IMG/VR virus record: IMGVR_UViG_3300051212_001061
Location: 1-55,403 of that record
Strand: one strand, 5' to 3'
From: a virus
DNA: 55,403 bases
Positions 49,793-55,403 of the stretch are shown in pieces. The notes under the pieces were generated by a model, which was given only the letters and a program-made list of their open reading frames with translations, searched no databases and was not told the origin of the DNA. The position numbers and the translations under genes are program-made. Numbering within the stretch: the first letter of the stretch is position 1; each line of letters begins with the position of its first letter.

Positions 49793-49957
49793 ATGTCTAA
49801 AGTCGTATATCGTGGTGTTGAATATGACACCACAGAACGCCCAAATCAAACGTTTAAGATTGAACCCCACGTAGAAATTTATCGTGGTACTATGTTTTAC
49901 GTTGATGAAAATGGAAACAAACTCTCTATGGAAAGATCCAAAGGGGGTGTAAAATGA
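49793..49957 (+). CDS. Small DUF4278-like protein controlled by the riboswitch
   Basis: A 54-residue protein, MSKVVYRGVEYDTTERPN, with a second YRG in EIYRGTMFYVDENG. Y-R-G-x-x-Y is the hallmark of the cyanobacterial DUF4278 family. AAGGAG lies 6 bases upstream. It follows the glutamine-riboswitch-like leader by 30 bases, so it probably responds to glutamine. In marine cyanobacteria, proteins of this kind and the same RNA have been linked to nitrogen status, so the phage copy may mimic a host nitrogen signal (inference). Confidence 0.8.
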   Translation: MSKVVYRGVEYDTTERPNQTFKIEPHVEIYRGTMFYVDENGNKLSMERSKGGVK

Positions 49958-50055
49958 ACACTTACTTCGTTCGTTATTTAAAGAAAAAAGCAAAGAAGGA
50001 AAAACTTCTTAAAGATGCACAACTGAATATGGCAAAGAAACCACAAATTGCTTGA
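49954..50055 (+). CDS. Small basic peptide
   Basis: A 33-residue, lysine-rich peptide (NTYFVRYLKKKAKKEKLLKD). The ATG overlaps the preceding stop (ATGA), so it is likely translated together with the DUF4278-like protein. A strong terminator follows 5 bases later. No family is recognised; a nucleic-acid-binding role is a guess from charge. Confidence 0.6.
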   Translation: MNTYFVRYLKKKAKKEKLLKDAQLNMAKKPQIA

Positions 50056-50059
50056 TATG

Positions 50060-50086
50060 AAGGAGGGTTGATTCCCTCCTTTTTTT
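50060..50086 (+). terminator. Rho-independent terminator
   Basis: AAGGAGGG (50060-50067) pairs perfectly with CCCTCCTT (50074-50081) across TTGATT, followed by a run of T. It ends the riboswitch operon. Confidence 0.95.
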
Positions 50087-50117
50087 GTGTTAAAATGCAA
50101 AAAGAGGATATAATTTT

Positions 50118-50288
50118 ATGGACAAAGAAAAATTAAAACTCATTGTTCGTAATCTTGAATTGTTGGTTGATTCTCTCAAAGCAGAAGTTTATTCTGATGT
50201 TTCTGCTTATGAACCACCAAAAAAAACTTTAGAACAATTTGCAGATTACGACGAACTTTATGACGATGATGATGGATACACAGATTAG
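50118..50288 (+). CDS. Small acidic hypothetical protein
   Basis: A 56-residue protein with an N-terminal helix (MDKEKLKLIVRNLELLVDSLKAEVY) and an acidic C terminus with Asp runs. GAGGAT precedes the ATG. It overlaps the next gene by up to 17 bases. The function is unknown; the acidic tail and coiled helix suggest a protein-binding role, without evidence. Confidence 0.65.
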   Translation: MDKEKLKLIVRNLELLVDSLKAEVYSDVSAYEPPKKTLEQFADYDELYDDDDGYTD

Positions 50289-50448
50289 TAGAACAAAAAA
50301 ACTTGTGAAACTTCTTAATAGATTGCTCAAGCAAGAACACTTATATACTCCCGAGCAACTTTTAGAAATGAAATCACAATTAAAAATTGTAAAACAAGAA
50401 ATCGCAAATCTTGAAGCACAAACATCAAAAGGATTTGGAAAAAAATGA
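50272..50448 (+). CDS. Small coiled-coil-like protein
   Basis: From the ATG at 50272 it encodes a 58-residue, helical, Leu- and Lys-rich protein ([22 protein letters not shown] ending QEIANLEAQ). Starts at 50260, 50266 and 50269 are also possible. It overlaps the acidic protein gene upstream and the thyX gene by 4 bases. The heptad-like Leu pattern suggests a coiled coil; no family is recognised. Confidence 0.6.
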   Translation: MDTQISRTKKLVKLLNRLLKQEHLYTPEQLLEMKSQLKIVKQEIANLEAQTSKGFGKK

Positions 50449-51077
50449 CCGTAAAACTTATTTCAGTAACACCAGATGCAGAAAAAACAATGGCATTTAT
50501 TGCACGAGTTTCTAATCCTGCGAATCAAGACAACGAAAACTATGCCAAGTTGCTTGCTTATTGTATTAAGCATAATCATTGGTCTGTTTTTGAGCAGTCT
50601 TCTATGACTCTTGAAATTGAAACGAATCGTGGTATTGCAGCACAAATTTTACGTCATCGTTCATTTACATATCAAGAATTTTCGCAACGCTATGCAGATT
50701 CTTCTTTGTTAGGAGAAATCCCTGTTCCCGATCTTCGTCGTCAAGATACGAAGAATCGTCAAAACTCAATTGATGATATTGATGAGGATGCAAAACAAGA
50801 TCTTTGGTTAAAGATTAATGATCATTTTAAGGAGTCTATGCAACTCTACAAGGAACTTCTTGATAAGGGAATAGCAAAAGAGTGTGCGAGGTTTGTATTG
50901 CCCTTGGCAACGCCCACACGCATCTATATGACCGGTTCTTGTCGCAGTTGGATTCATTATATTAATCTTCGTTCTGCAAATGGTACTCAAAAGGAGCACA
51001 TGGATATTGCACTTGCCTGCAAAGAAATTTTCAAAGAGCAATTTCCATCAGTTTCAGAAGCCCTTGAGTGGGTCTAA
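50445..51077 (+). CDS. thyX: FAD-dependent thymidylate synthase
   Basis: A 210-residue protein with the ThyX signature [11 protein letters not shown] at residues 70-80 (R-H-R-x7-S), followed by [15 protein letters not shown]-type and [20 protein letters not shown] blocks also match. ThyX makes dTMP from dUMP using methylene-tetrahydrofolate and FAD, and does not need the ThyA route. Phage copies supply dTMP for DNA synthesis. ATGA overlap links it to the small gene upstream. It is a common cyanophage gene. Confidence 0.96.
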   Translation: MTVKLISVTPDAEKTMAFIARVSNPANQDNENYAKLLAYCIKHNHWSVFEQSSMTLEIETNRGIAAQILRHRSFTYQEFSQRYADSSLLGEIPVPDLRRQDTKNRQNSIDDIDEDAKQDLWLKINDHFKESMQLYKELLDKGIAKECARFVLPLATPTRIYMTGSCRSWIHYINLRSANGTQKEHMDIALACKEIFKEQFPSVSEALEWV

Positions 51078-51080
51078 ATA
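51073..51080 (+). promoter_or_regulatory. Late-type promoter-like box
   Basis: TCTAAATA, two mismatches from TATAAATA, starts in the last bases of thyX and ends 22 bases before the next ATG. The core TAAATA is kept. Confidence 0.45.
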
Positions 51081-51102
51081 ACGATACATATTATTAAACC
51101 TT

Positions 51103-51345
51103 ATGGCAATTTATCCAATTATTCATAAAGAAACAGGTGAAAAAAAAGTTGTTGAGATGAGTGTCAACGACATTATGCAGTGGTATAAAGACAATCCCGA
51201 ATGGCAGAGGGATTGGTCGGAAGGATGTGCAACTCCAGGTGAAGTTGGAGATTGGCAAAACAAACTTATTAGTAAAAACCCAGGGTGGAACGACGTTTTA
51301 GGACGTGCAGCAAAAATGCCTGGATCAAACGTAAAAAAACTCTAA
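51103..51345 (+). CDS. Conserved small phage hypothetical protein
   Basis: An 80-residue protein starting MAIYPIIHKETGEKKVVEMSVNDIMQWYKDNPEWQRDW with GWNDVLGRAAKMPGS near the end. The Trp-rich pattern (N-P-E-W, W-S-E-G) is distinctive and recurs, as I recall, in related cyanophages. Its N terminus resembles FmdB-like zinc-ribbon proteins, but the Cys pairs are absent. It sits one base before the PhoH gene and is probably co-expressed. Function unknown. Confidence 0.7.
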   Translation: MAIYPIIHKETGEKKVVEMSVNDIMQWYKDNPEWQRDWSEGCATPGEVGDWQNKLISKNPGWNDVLGRAAKMPGSNVKKL

Positions 51346-51346
51346 T

Positions 51347-52102
51347 ATGGCAAGAAGAAATAGAAGAGCAGATCAACCAATAGGTGTTGGTCTTACAACT
51401 CGTCAAATGAAGCGTAGAAAACCGTTAAGTTTTGATTATTTGGTAGACATAGATCCCCTAACAGAGAATCAAAAAAAACTTTTTTATTCTTACGATAATG
51501 ACAAACATATCGTTGCTTATGGGTGTGCTGGAACTGGTAAAACATTTATCACGTTGTACAATGCTTTAAAGGATGTTCTTGATGAAAAAAGTCCATATGA
51601 AAAAGTTTACATCGTAAGATCCTTAGTAGCGACTCGGGAAATCGGATTTCTTCCTGGTTCACATGAAGATAAAGCAGATATTTACCAAATTCCTTATAAG
51701 AATATGGTGAAATATATGTTCCAGATGCCCTCCGATGTGGACTTTGAAATGCTCTACGGAAATCTTAAATCTCAAGAAACTATCAAGTTCTGGTCAACTT
51801 CTTTCCTTCGTGGAACAACTCTCGACAATGCTATTATTATTGTAGATGAATTTCAGAACCTAAATTTCCACGAACTTGATTCTATCATTACTCGTGTTGG
51901 CGAAAACACCAAAATTTGTTTCTGTGGTGATGCTTCTCAATCAGATTTACAGAAAACAAATGAGCGTAATGGTATTGTAGATTTTATGAACGTATTGCGT
52001 AAAATGCCATCATTTGATATAATTGAGTTTGGTGTAGACGACATTGTTCGTTCTGGACTTGTTAAAGAATACATCCTTGCAAAAATGGAATTAGGTTTTT
52101 AA
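51347..52102 (+). CDS. phoH: PhoH-like ATPase
   Basis: A 251-residue P-loop protein. Walker A is GCAGTGKT (residues 59-66), Walker B is AIIIVDEFQN and CFCGDASQSDLQ is the sensor-like block typical of PhoH. VRSLVATREIGFLPGS is also diagnostic. PhoH proteins are predicted RNA helicase or nuclease ATPases; they are widespread in marine phages, and the link with phosphate stress is mainly by name. It lies in the replication block, sharing one base with the next gene. Confidence 0.95.
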   Translation: MARRNRRADQPIGVGLTTRQMKRRKPLSFDYLVDIDPLTENQKKLFYSYDNDKHIVAYGCAGTGKTFITLYNALKDVLDEKSPYEKVYIVRSLVATREIGFLPGSHEDKADIYQIPYKNMVKYMFQMPSDVDFEMLYGNLKSQETIKFWSTSFLRGTTLDNAIIIVDEFQNLNFHELDSIITRVGENTKICFCGDASQSDLQKTNERNGIVDFMNVLRKMPSFDIIEFGVDDIVRSGLVKEYILAKMELGF

Positions 52103-52782
52103 TGTTTAATCATATTGATATTCAACTCCCCCAGTTGGAGCGTGAGACAATTGATGGTGTAAGATATTATAAAGTTCCTGATGAAGAAGAACTTCTCCGA
52201 CTGGTCTCCATTACTTCGGTGACCAGTCATTTTAATAAAGAAATCTTTGTTAAATGGCGTAAAAAAGTTGGAGATGATGAAGCAGATCGCATCACAAAAG
52301 CGGCAACAAGTCGTGGAACTGATATGCACCTTCTTGTAGAACATCATCTCAAAAATGAAGAACTTCCAGAAGTTCAACCAATTTCAGATTTTCTTTTTAA
52401 AATTGCGAAAACTGACTTAAATCGTATAAATAATATTTACGCCCTTGAAGGGTCCCTATATAGTAAGCAATTAGGAATTGCTGGGACAGTTGATTGTATC
52501 GCTGAATATGATGGCGAACTGGCAATCATTGACTTTAAGACTTCTAAAAAACCAAAACCACGTGAGTGGATCGAACACTATTTTGTTCAATGTATGGCAT
52601 ACGGATGTATGCTCTACGAACTGACTGGTATTTCAGTCAAAAAACTTGTAATCATTATGGCTTGCGAAAATGGAGAATGCGTCGTTTATGAAGAAAGAGA
52701 CAAATCAAAATACATCAAACTTCTCACCGAATACATTAGAAAGTTTGTTAGACATCAATTGGAATTATATGGAACAAAATAA
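52102..52782 (+). CDS. PD-(D/E)XK exonuclease-like protein
   Basis: A 226-residue protein. GTVDCIAEYDGELAIIDFKTSKK has the D...D-x-K pattern of the PD-(D/E)XK (RecB/Cas4-type) nuclease core, preceded by GTDMHLLVEHHL, which gives the conserved His/Glu of the upstream helix, and followed by QCMAYGCMLYEL, a Q-x-x-x-Y helix typical of the RecB group. It probably degrades or processes DNA during phage replication or recombination. It shares one base with phoH and overlaps gp33 by 14 bases. Confidence 0.85.
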   Translation: MFNHIDIQLPQLERETIDGVRYYKVPDEEELLRLVSITSVTSHFNKEIFVKWRKKVGDDEADRITKAATSRGTDMHLLVEHHLKNEELPEVQPISDFLFKIAKTDLNRINNIYALEGSLYSKQLGIAGTVDCIAEYDGELAIIDFKTSKKPKPREWIEHYFVQCMAYGCMLYELTGISVKKLVIIMACENGECVVYEERDKSKYIKLLTEYIRKFVRHQLELYGTK

Positions 52783-53029
52783 AGAAATAGAGCAGGCTAT
52801 ACAAAGTAAGTTTTTAACTCCATCTAAGTTTGCTTTAGAAATTGAAAAAATAGTTGCAGAAGAAAATATAAACTACATTGATGCTATTTGTCATTATTGC
52901 GAAACAAATGGTGTAGAAATTGAATCTGTTACTAAATTGATTTCAAAACCTTTAAAAGAAAAATTAAAATGGGACGCAATTCGTCTTAATTTTATGAAAA
53001 AAACTTCCCGTGCTAAACTTCCTTTATGA
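52769..53029 (+). CDS. 33: gp33-like late transcription coactivator
   Basis: An 86-residue protein starting MEQNKEIEQAIQSKFLTPSKF. FALEIEKIVAEENINYIDAICHYCE and SKLISKPLKEKLKWDAI match the phage late-transcription coactivator (gp33) family of T4-like phages, which binds RNA polymerase beta flap and the sliding clamp to activate late promoters. T4 gp33 has the same I-E-K-x-V...Y-x-x-A pattern and is of similar size. The start is the ATG at 52769, overlapping the nuclease gene by 14 bases. It fits the late boxes seen in this window. Confidence 0.85.
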   Translation: MEQNKEIEQAIQSKFLTPSKFALEIEKIVAEENINYIDAICHYCETNGVEIESVTKLISKPLKEKLKWDAIRLNFMKKTSRAKLPL

Positions 53030-53613
53030 GTCCTTTTGAGACATATCAAACTTATCTTTCGATGAAAAGTCATTTTACGAATAGTAAATATGACTTTTTT
53101 AAGTATGGTGGCAAATCCAGAGCAACAGTCACTTCATTCAATAAACGCAAGGACAAATACTGGTTCGAAAAAAGCTCAAGAAAATATTCAGATAAAGAAA
53201 TAGTAGATTTTTTATTAGCAAATTTTGTATCCACAGACAACCCACAAAACTTATGGATTGGAGAAATTATCAATTCTGGAGAAAGAACATACGCAGATTG
53301 GATGCGGAGACAACAGAGTTTGACTTACTTGTTCAAAGAACAATCAACGGAATTGTTCTCAGAGAACGAATTCGAAACTGTGTTCAACTGTTCCAAAGGT
53401 CACCCTATAGTTCTCAAAAAGTTTCTAAGCGGGAAATTATCGCTAGAAACATTCGTAATTTACGACAAAATATTTGGTTTCTCAAAAACTTTTGATAAGA
53501 AACTTTTGGATCCAGTGTGGGAAACCGTCAGTTTAAAAATCAAAAAATACAATCCGTTTCTAAATATTGACGTATTTCAGTTTAAGCGTATTTTAAGGGA
53601 AATCGTTCAATGA
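53026..53613 (+). CDS. 59: gp59-like DNA helicase loader
   Basis: A 195-residue protein. KSHFTNSKYDFFKYGGKSR, KRKDKYWFEKSSRKYSDKEIVDFLLAN, and NLWIGEI match T4 gp59 (MKQHMNGKYDVIKYN, KRRDKYFFQKLSEKY, DAWIGDI). The C-terminal SLETFVIYDKIFGF also aligns. gp59 loads the gp41 helicase on gp32-covered DNA at replication forks. The gene order gp33-gp59-(DUF1825-like)-gp32 is typical for cyanophages. It overlaps gp33 and the next gene by 4 bases each. Confidence 0.93.
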   Translation: MSPFETYQTYLSMKSHFTNSKYDFFKYGGKSRATVTSFNKRKDKYWFEKSSRKYSDKEIVDFLLANFVSTDNPQNLWIGEIINSGERTYADWMRRQQSLTYLFKEQSTELFSENEFETVFNCSKGHPIVLKKFLSGKLSLETFVIYDKIFGFSKTFDKKLLDPVWETVSLKIKKYNPFLNIDVFQFKRILREIVQ

Positions 53614-53942
53614 GTAAATTTTTTGACTCTGATATTATTCAAGAAGAATTGAAAGAAATTAATAAATTGCAAGAAGAAATTTACGGAAGTATTCTTACGT
53701 TTGGTATGATGGACCGTGAAACAAAACTGGAACACATTGAAAAGCTTGAGGTTTTGTTGGAAAAGCAACGTGTAATGTATACACGTTTGTCTCTTTCAGA
53801 TGACCCACAAGCGGTTGAAATGAAAGAAAATTTAAAAAAATCTGTTGTTCTGATGGGATTTCCACCAGAAACTGATATGAGTTTGCTTTTTAGTAGTATG
53901 AGTAAAACTATCGAATCTCTCAAACAATACGTTGACAGTTGA
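53610..53942 (+). CDS. DUF1825-like protein
   Basis: A 110-residue helical protein, KFFDSDIIQEELKEINKLQEEIY ... MMDRETKLEHIEKLEVLLEKQRVMYTRLSLSDD. The F-F-D-S-x-I-x-Q-E-E and D-R-E...M/L-E-x-L-L-E blocks match DUF1825, a family found in cyanobacteria and cyanophages. Function is unknown; it lies between gp59 and gp32, so a link to replication is possible. The -35 box of the gp32 promoter lies within its last codons. Confidence 0.85.
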   Translation: MSKFFDSDIIQEELKEINKLQEEIYGSILTFGMMDRETKLEHIEKLEVLLEKQRVMYTRLSLSDDPQAVEMKENLKKSVVLMGFPPETDMSLLFSSMSKTIESLKQYVDS

Positions 53943-53960
53943 GAGAATCCTTGTTATAAT
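53932..53960 (+). promoter_or_regulatory. Consensus sigma70 promoter for gene 32
   Basis: TTGACA (53932-53937) and TATAAT (53955-53960), both perfect, lie 17 bases apart. The gp32 ATG is 42 bases after the -10 box. A strong host-type promoter suits a protein needed in large amounts. Confidence 0.9.
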
Positions 53961-54002
53961 ATTCAAGTAATCCCCCGAATCCAATTAATCTGAGGTATCT
54001 AA

Positions 54003-54923
54003 ATGGGCTTTGCCGATCTTAAAAAACAATCTAAACTTGGTTCCTTGACTGCTAAACTGGTTAAGGAAGTAGAAAAAATGAATACCGCTAGTAATTCTAG
54101 CGATGATCGTGTATGGAAACTGGATGTAGACAAAAGCGGTAATGGATATGCCGTAATTCGTTTCCTTCCTGCACCCGATGGGGAAGATCTTCCTTTCGTG
54201 AAGGTTTATTCTCACGCCTTTCAGGGTCCTGGTGGTTGGTTAATCGACCAGTGCTTAACCACTATTAACCAAAAATGCCCAGTTTGTGAGCACAATTCTG
54301 GTTTGTGGAATAACGGAACTGATACAGGTAAAGAAGTTGCTCGCAAACAAAAGCGTAAACTAACTTATGTTTCTAACATTTATGTTGTAAAGGATCCTGC
54401 TAATCCTGAAAATGAAGGTAAGGTCTTCCTGTTCAAGTATGGTAAGAAGATCTTTGATAAACTCACTGCTGCAATGCAACCTGAGTTTGAAGATGAGCAA
54501 GCAATTGATCCTTTTGATTTTTGGCAAGGTGCCAACTTCAAACTGAAAGCAAAGAATGTTGCTGGTTATAGGAATTATGATTCCAGCGAGTTTGCTTCTG
54601 TTAGTGCTCTGCTAGACGATGATGATGCAATGGAAGCAATCTGGAAAAAGCAGTATTCTCTTGCAGAATTTGTTTCTCCTGATCAGTTCAAGTCTTACGA
54701 TGAACTAAAGAAGCGTCTTCACTCTGTTCTTGGTTCTAAACAAACTCGTATTGATGAAGAAGTTGAAGACGAAGAAGACTATCGTGGTCCTGTGAAGGAA
54801 CTTGATGATGATCTTCGTTCTGAACTGAACAATCTTCAACCCACTCGCCGTGCTGCTGCCCCTGCAGAAGAGGATGAAGACGATGATGCCCTTTCCTACT
54901 TCGCCCGCTTGGCAGAAGACTGA
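54003..54923 (+). CDS. 32: Single-stranded DNA-binding protein gp32
   Basis: A 306-residue protein with the T4 gp32 layout. The N-terminal basic region is MGFADLKKQSKLGSLTAKLV. The zinc site is H-x12-C-x7-C-x2-C (from SHAFQG to KCPVCEH), the order of T4's His-Cys3 site. The OB-fold core includes VWKLDVDKSGNGYAVIRFLP. The C-terminal tail (DEDDDALSYFARLAED) is acidic, which is how gp32 binds its partners. It coats single-stranded DNA in replication and repair. It has its own perfect promoter and a terminator. Confidence 0.96.
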   Translation: MGFADLKKQSKLGSLTAKLVKEVEKMNTASNSSDDRVWKLDVDKSGNGYAVIRFLPAPDGEDLPFVKVYSHAFQGPGGWLIDQCLTTINQKCPVCEHNSGLWNNGTDTGKEVARKQKRKLTYVSNIYVVKDPANPENEGKVFLFKYGKKIFDKLTAAMQPEFEDEQAIDPFDFWQGANFKLKAKNVAGYRNYDSSEFASVSALLDDDDAMEAIWKKQYSLAEFVSPDQFKSYDELKKRLHSVLGSKQTRIDEEVEDEEDYRGPVKELDDDLRSELNNLQPTRRAAAPAEEDEDDDALSYFARLAED

Positions 54924-54937
54924 TCAGGTGCTATAAT
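54909..54937 (+). promoter_or_regulatory. Promoter for the Mom-like gene
   Basis: TTGGCA (54909-54914) and TATAAT (54932-54937) lie 17 bases apart, one mismatch from consensus. It begins inside the gp32 gene and ends just before the gp32 terminator stem. Confidence 0.7.
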
Positions 54938-54938
54938 G

Positions 54939-54963
54939 AGGGGAGCGAGATCTCCCCTTTTTT
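54939..54963 (+). terminator. Rho-independent terminator of gp32
   Basis: AGGGGAG (54939-54945) pairs perfectly with CTCCCCT (54952-54958), followed by a T-run of six. Its T-run ends at the ATG of the next gene. Confidence 0.9.
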
Positions 54964-55403
54964 ATGAAATCTGATTATTATATCGATAAGATTTCTAAAA
55001 AACAGGCAGAAGAACTACTCCTAGAATACCACTATCTCAAAGACATTTCAAAAGGATTTAAGTCTGGTTATAACTACGGACTTTTCAAGAAGAATGATTT
55101 CAGTCCTTTGAATGTTGGTGGTCTTCTGGGAGTTTGTATCTTTACAGGACTTCCTGTTCCTGAAATTGCTAAAGGTGCTTTTGGATTAGAACGTAATGAA
55201 CAACAAGGACTTTTTGAACTTTCGCGCCTCTGCATTCACCCAGACACCCAATCTGACGAGCATAATATCACTTCTTGGTTTGTTTCAAGATCGATTAGAC
55301 AGTTACGGAAGGATACTGAAGTTAAAGCAATCATCTCTTACGCTGATAGTGATTTCCATAATGGTACAATCTATCGCGCTTGTAACTTTAAGTATTGCGG
55401 ACT
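54964..55403 (+). CDS. Mom-like GNAT DNA-modification protein, 3' end outside window
   Basis: The frame is open from the ATG at 54964 to the end of the window (146 residues seen). GLFKKND, LLGVCIFTGLPVPEIAKG, FELSRLCIHPD and SWFVSRSIRQLRK, then IISYADSDFHNGTIYRACN, match the Mom-type GNAT fold known from phage Mu, where it adds a carbamoylmethyl group to adenines to protect DNA from host restriction. The central strand FELSRLCI plus the later YADS block is typical. It follows a terminator and a promoter. The C-terminal part is missing, so activity cannot be judged. Confidence 0.72.
   Translation, partial: MKSDYYIDKISKKQAEELLLEYHYLKDISKGFKSGYNYGLFKKNDFSPLNVGGLLGVCIFTGLPVPEIAKGAFGLERNEQQGLFELSRLCIHPDTQSDEHNITSWFVSRSIRQLRKDTEVKAIISYADSDFHNGTIYRACNFKYCG

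Noticed and set aside
1-55403. tRNA genes, insertion sequences and phage attachment sites
   Set aside because: I looked for cloverleaf-like GC-rich segments, transposases and integrase genes and saw none; a tRNAscan run would settle the tRNA point.

Overview
The window is a continuous piece of a marine T4-like cyanophage (Myoviridae-type) genome that infects Prochlorococcus or Synechococcus. Host range is shown by psbA, psbD, two high-light-inducible proteins and a TalC-type transaldolase. T4-like ancestry is shown by gp32, gp59, gp33-like, PhoH and ThyX genes and by TATAAATA-type late promoters. All genes are on the plus strand, are tightly packed (many ATGA or 1-base overlaps) and AT-rich. 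No gene-free stretch exceeds 300 bases; the largest (49547-49792) holds a terminator, a promoter and a glutamine-riboswitch-like leader. I saw no tRNA, insertion sequence or CRISPR array.

Layout. (1) 1-12018: a sugar-nucleotide and glycosyltransferase cassette. It has a KdsC-like phosphatase, a PfkB-like kinase, a nucleotidyltransferase, gmd, GDP-fucose synthase, a GT11 fucosyltransferase, a GT6 enzyme, GT25-like enzymes, a sugar O-methyltransferase and an epimerase. (2) 12055-18626: the host-takeover photosynthesis block, with hli, psbA, a NUMOD3 HNH endonuclease, psbD, a phosphoesterase, talC and many small ORFs. (3) 18619-20904: a two-domain glycosyltransferase and a second HNH protein. 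(4) 20956-37612: virion adhesion genes. They include a 1951-residue collagen-like fibre carrying two cupredoxin-like domains, a 1081-residue beta-propeller-repeat protein, Calx-beta-like and poly-glycine proteins and other structural proteins. (5) 37660-47904: a second glycan cassette with a GH130-like protein, a nucleotidyltransferase, a cupin, methyltransferases, several glycosyltransferases and, unexpectedly, a full-length RuBisCO-like protein. (6) 47953-55403: glutaredoxin, small conserved phage genes, the riboswitch with its small DUF4278-like peptide, then the replication and late-transcription block (thyX, phoH, a PD-(D/E)XK nuclease, gp33, gp59, a DUF1825-like protein, gp32, and the start of a Mom-like gene).

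How it works together (inference). The photosynthesis block keeps electron flow and pentose-phosphate carbon flux going in the dying host. The replication block makes DNA and, through gp33, switches on late promoters such as those before the fibre genes. The two glycan cassettes flank the fibre genes and could build sugars that decorate the virion fibres or remodel the host surface. The standout observations are the RuBisCO-superfamily protein (metal and carbamate residues kept, key carboxylase residues lost), copper-site-like domains inside a collagen-like fibre, and a riboswitch-controlled small peptide. Calls rest on reading motifs by eye; no database search was run.
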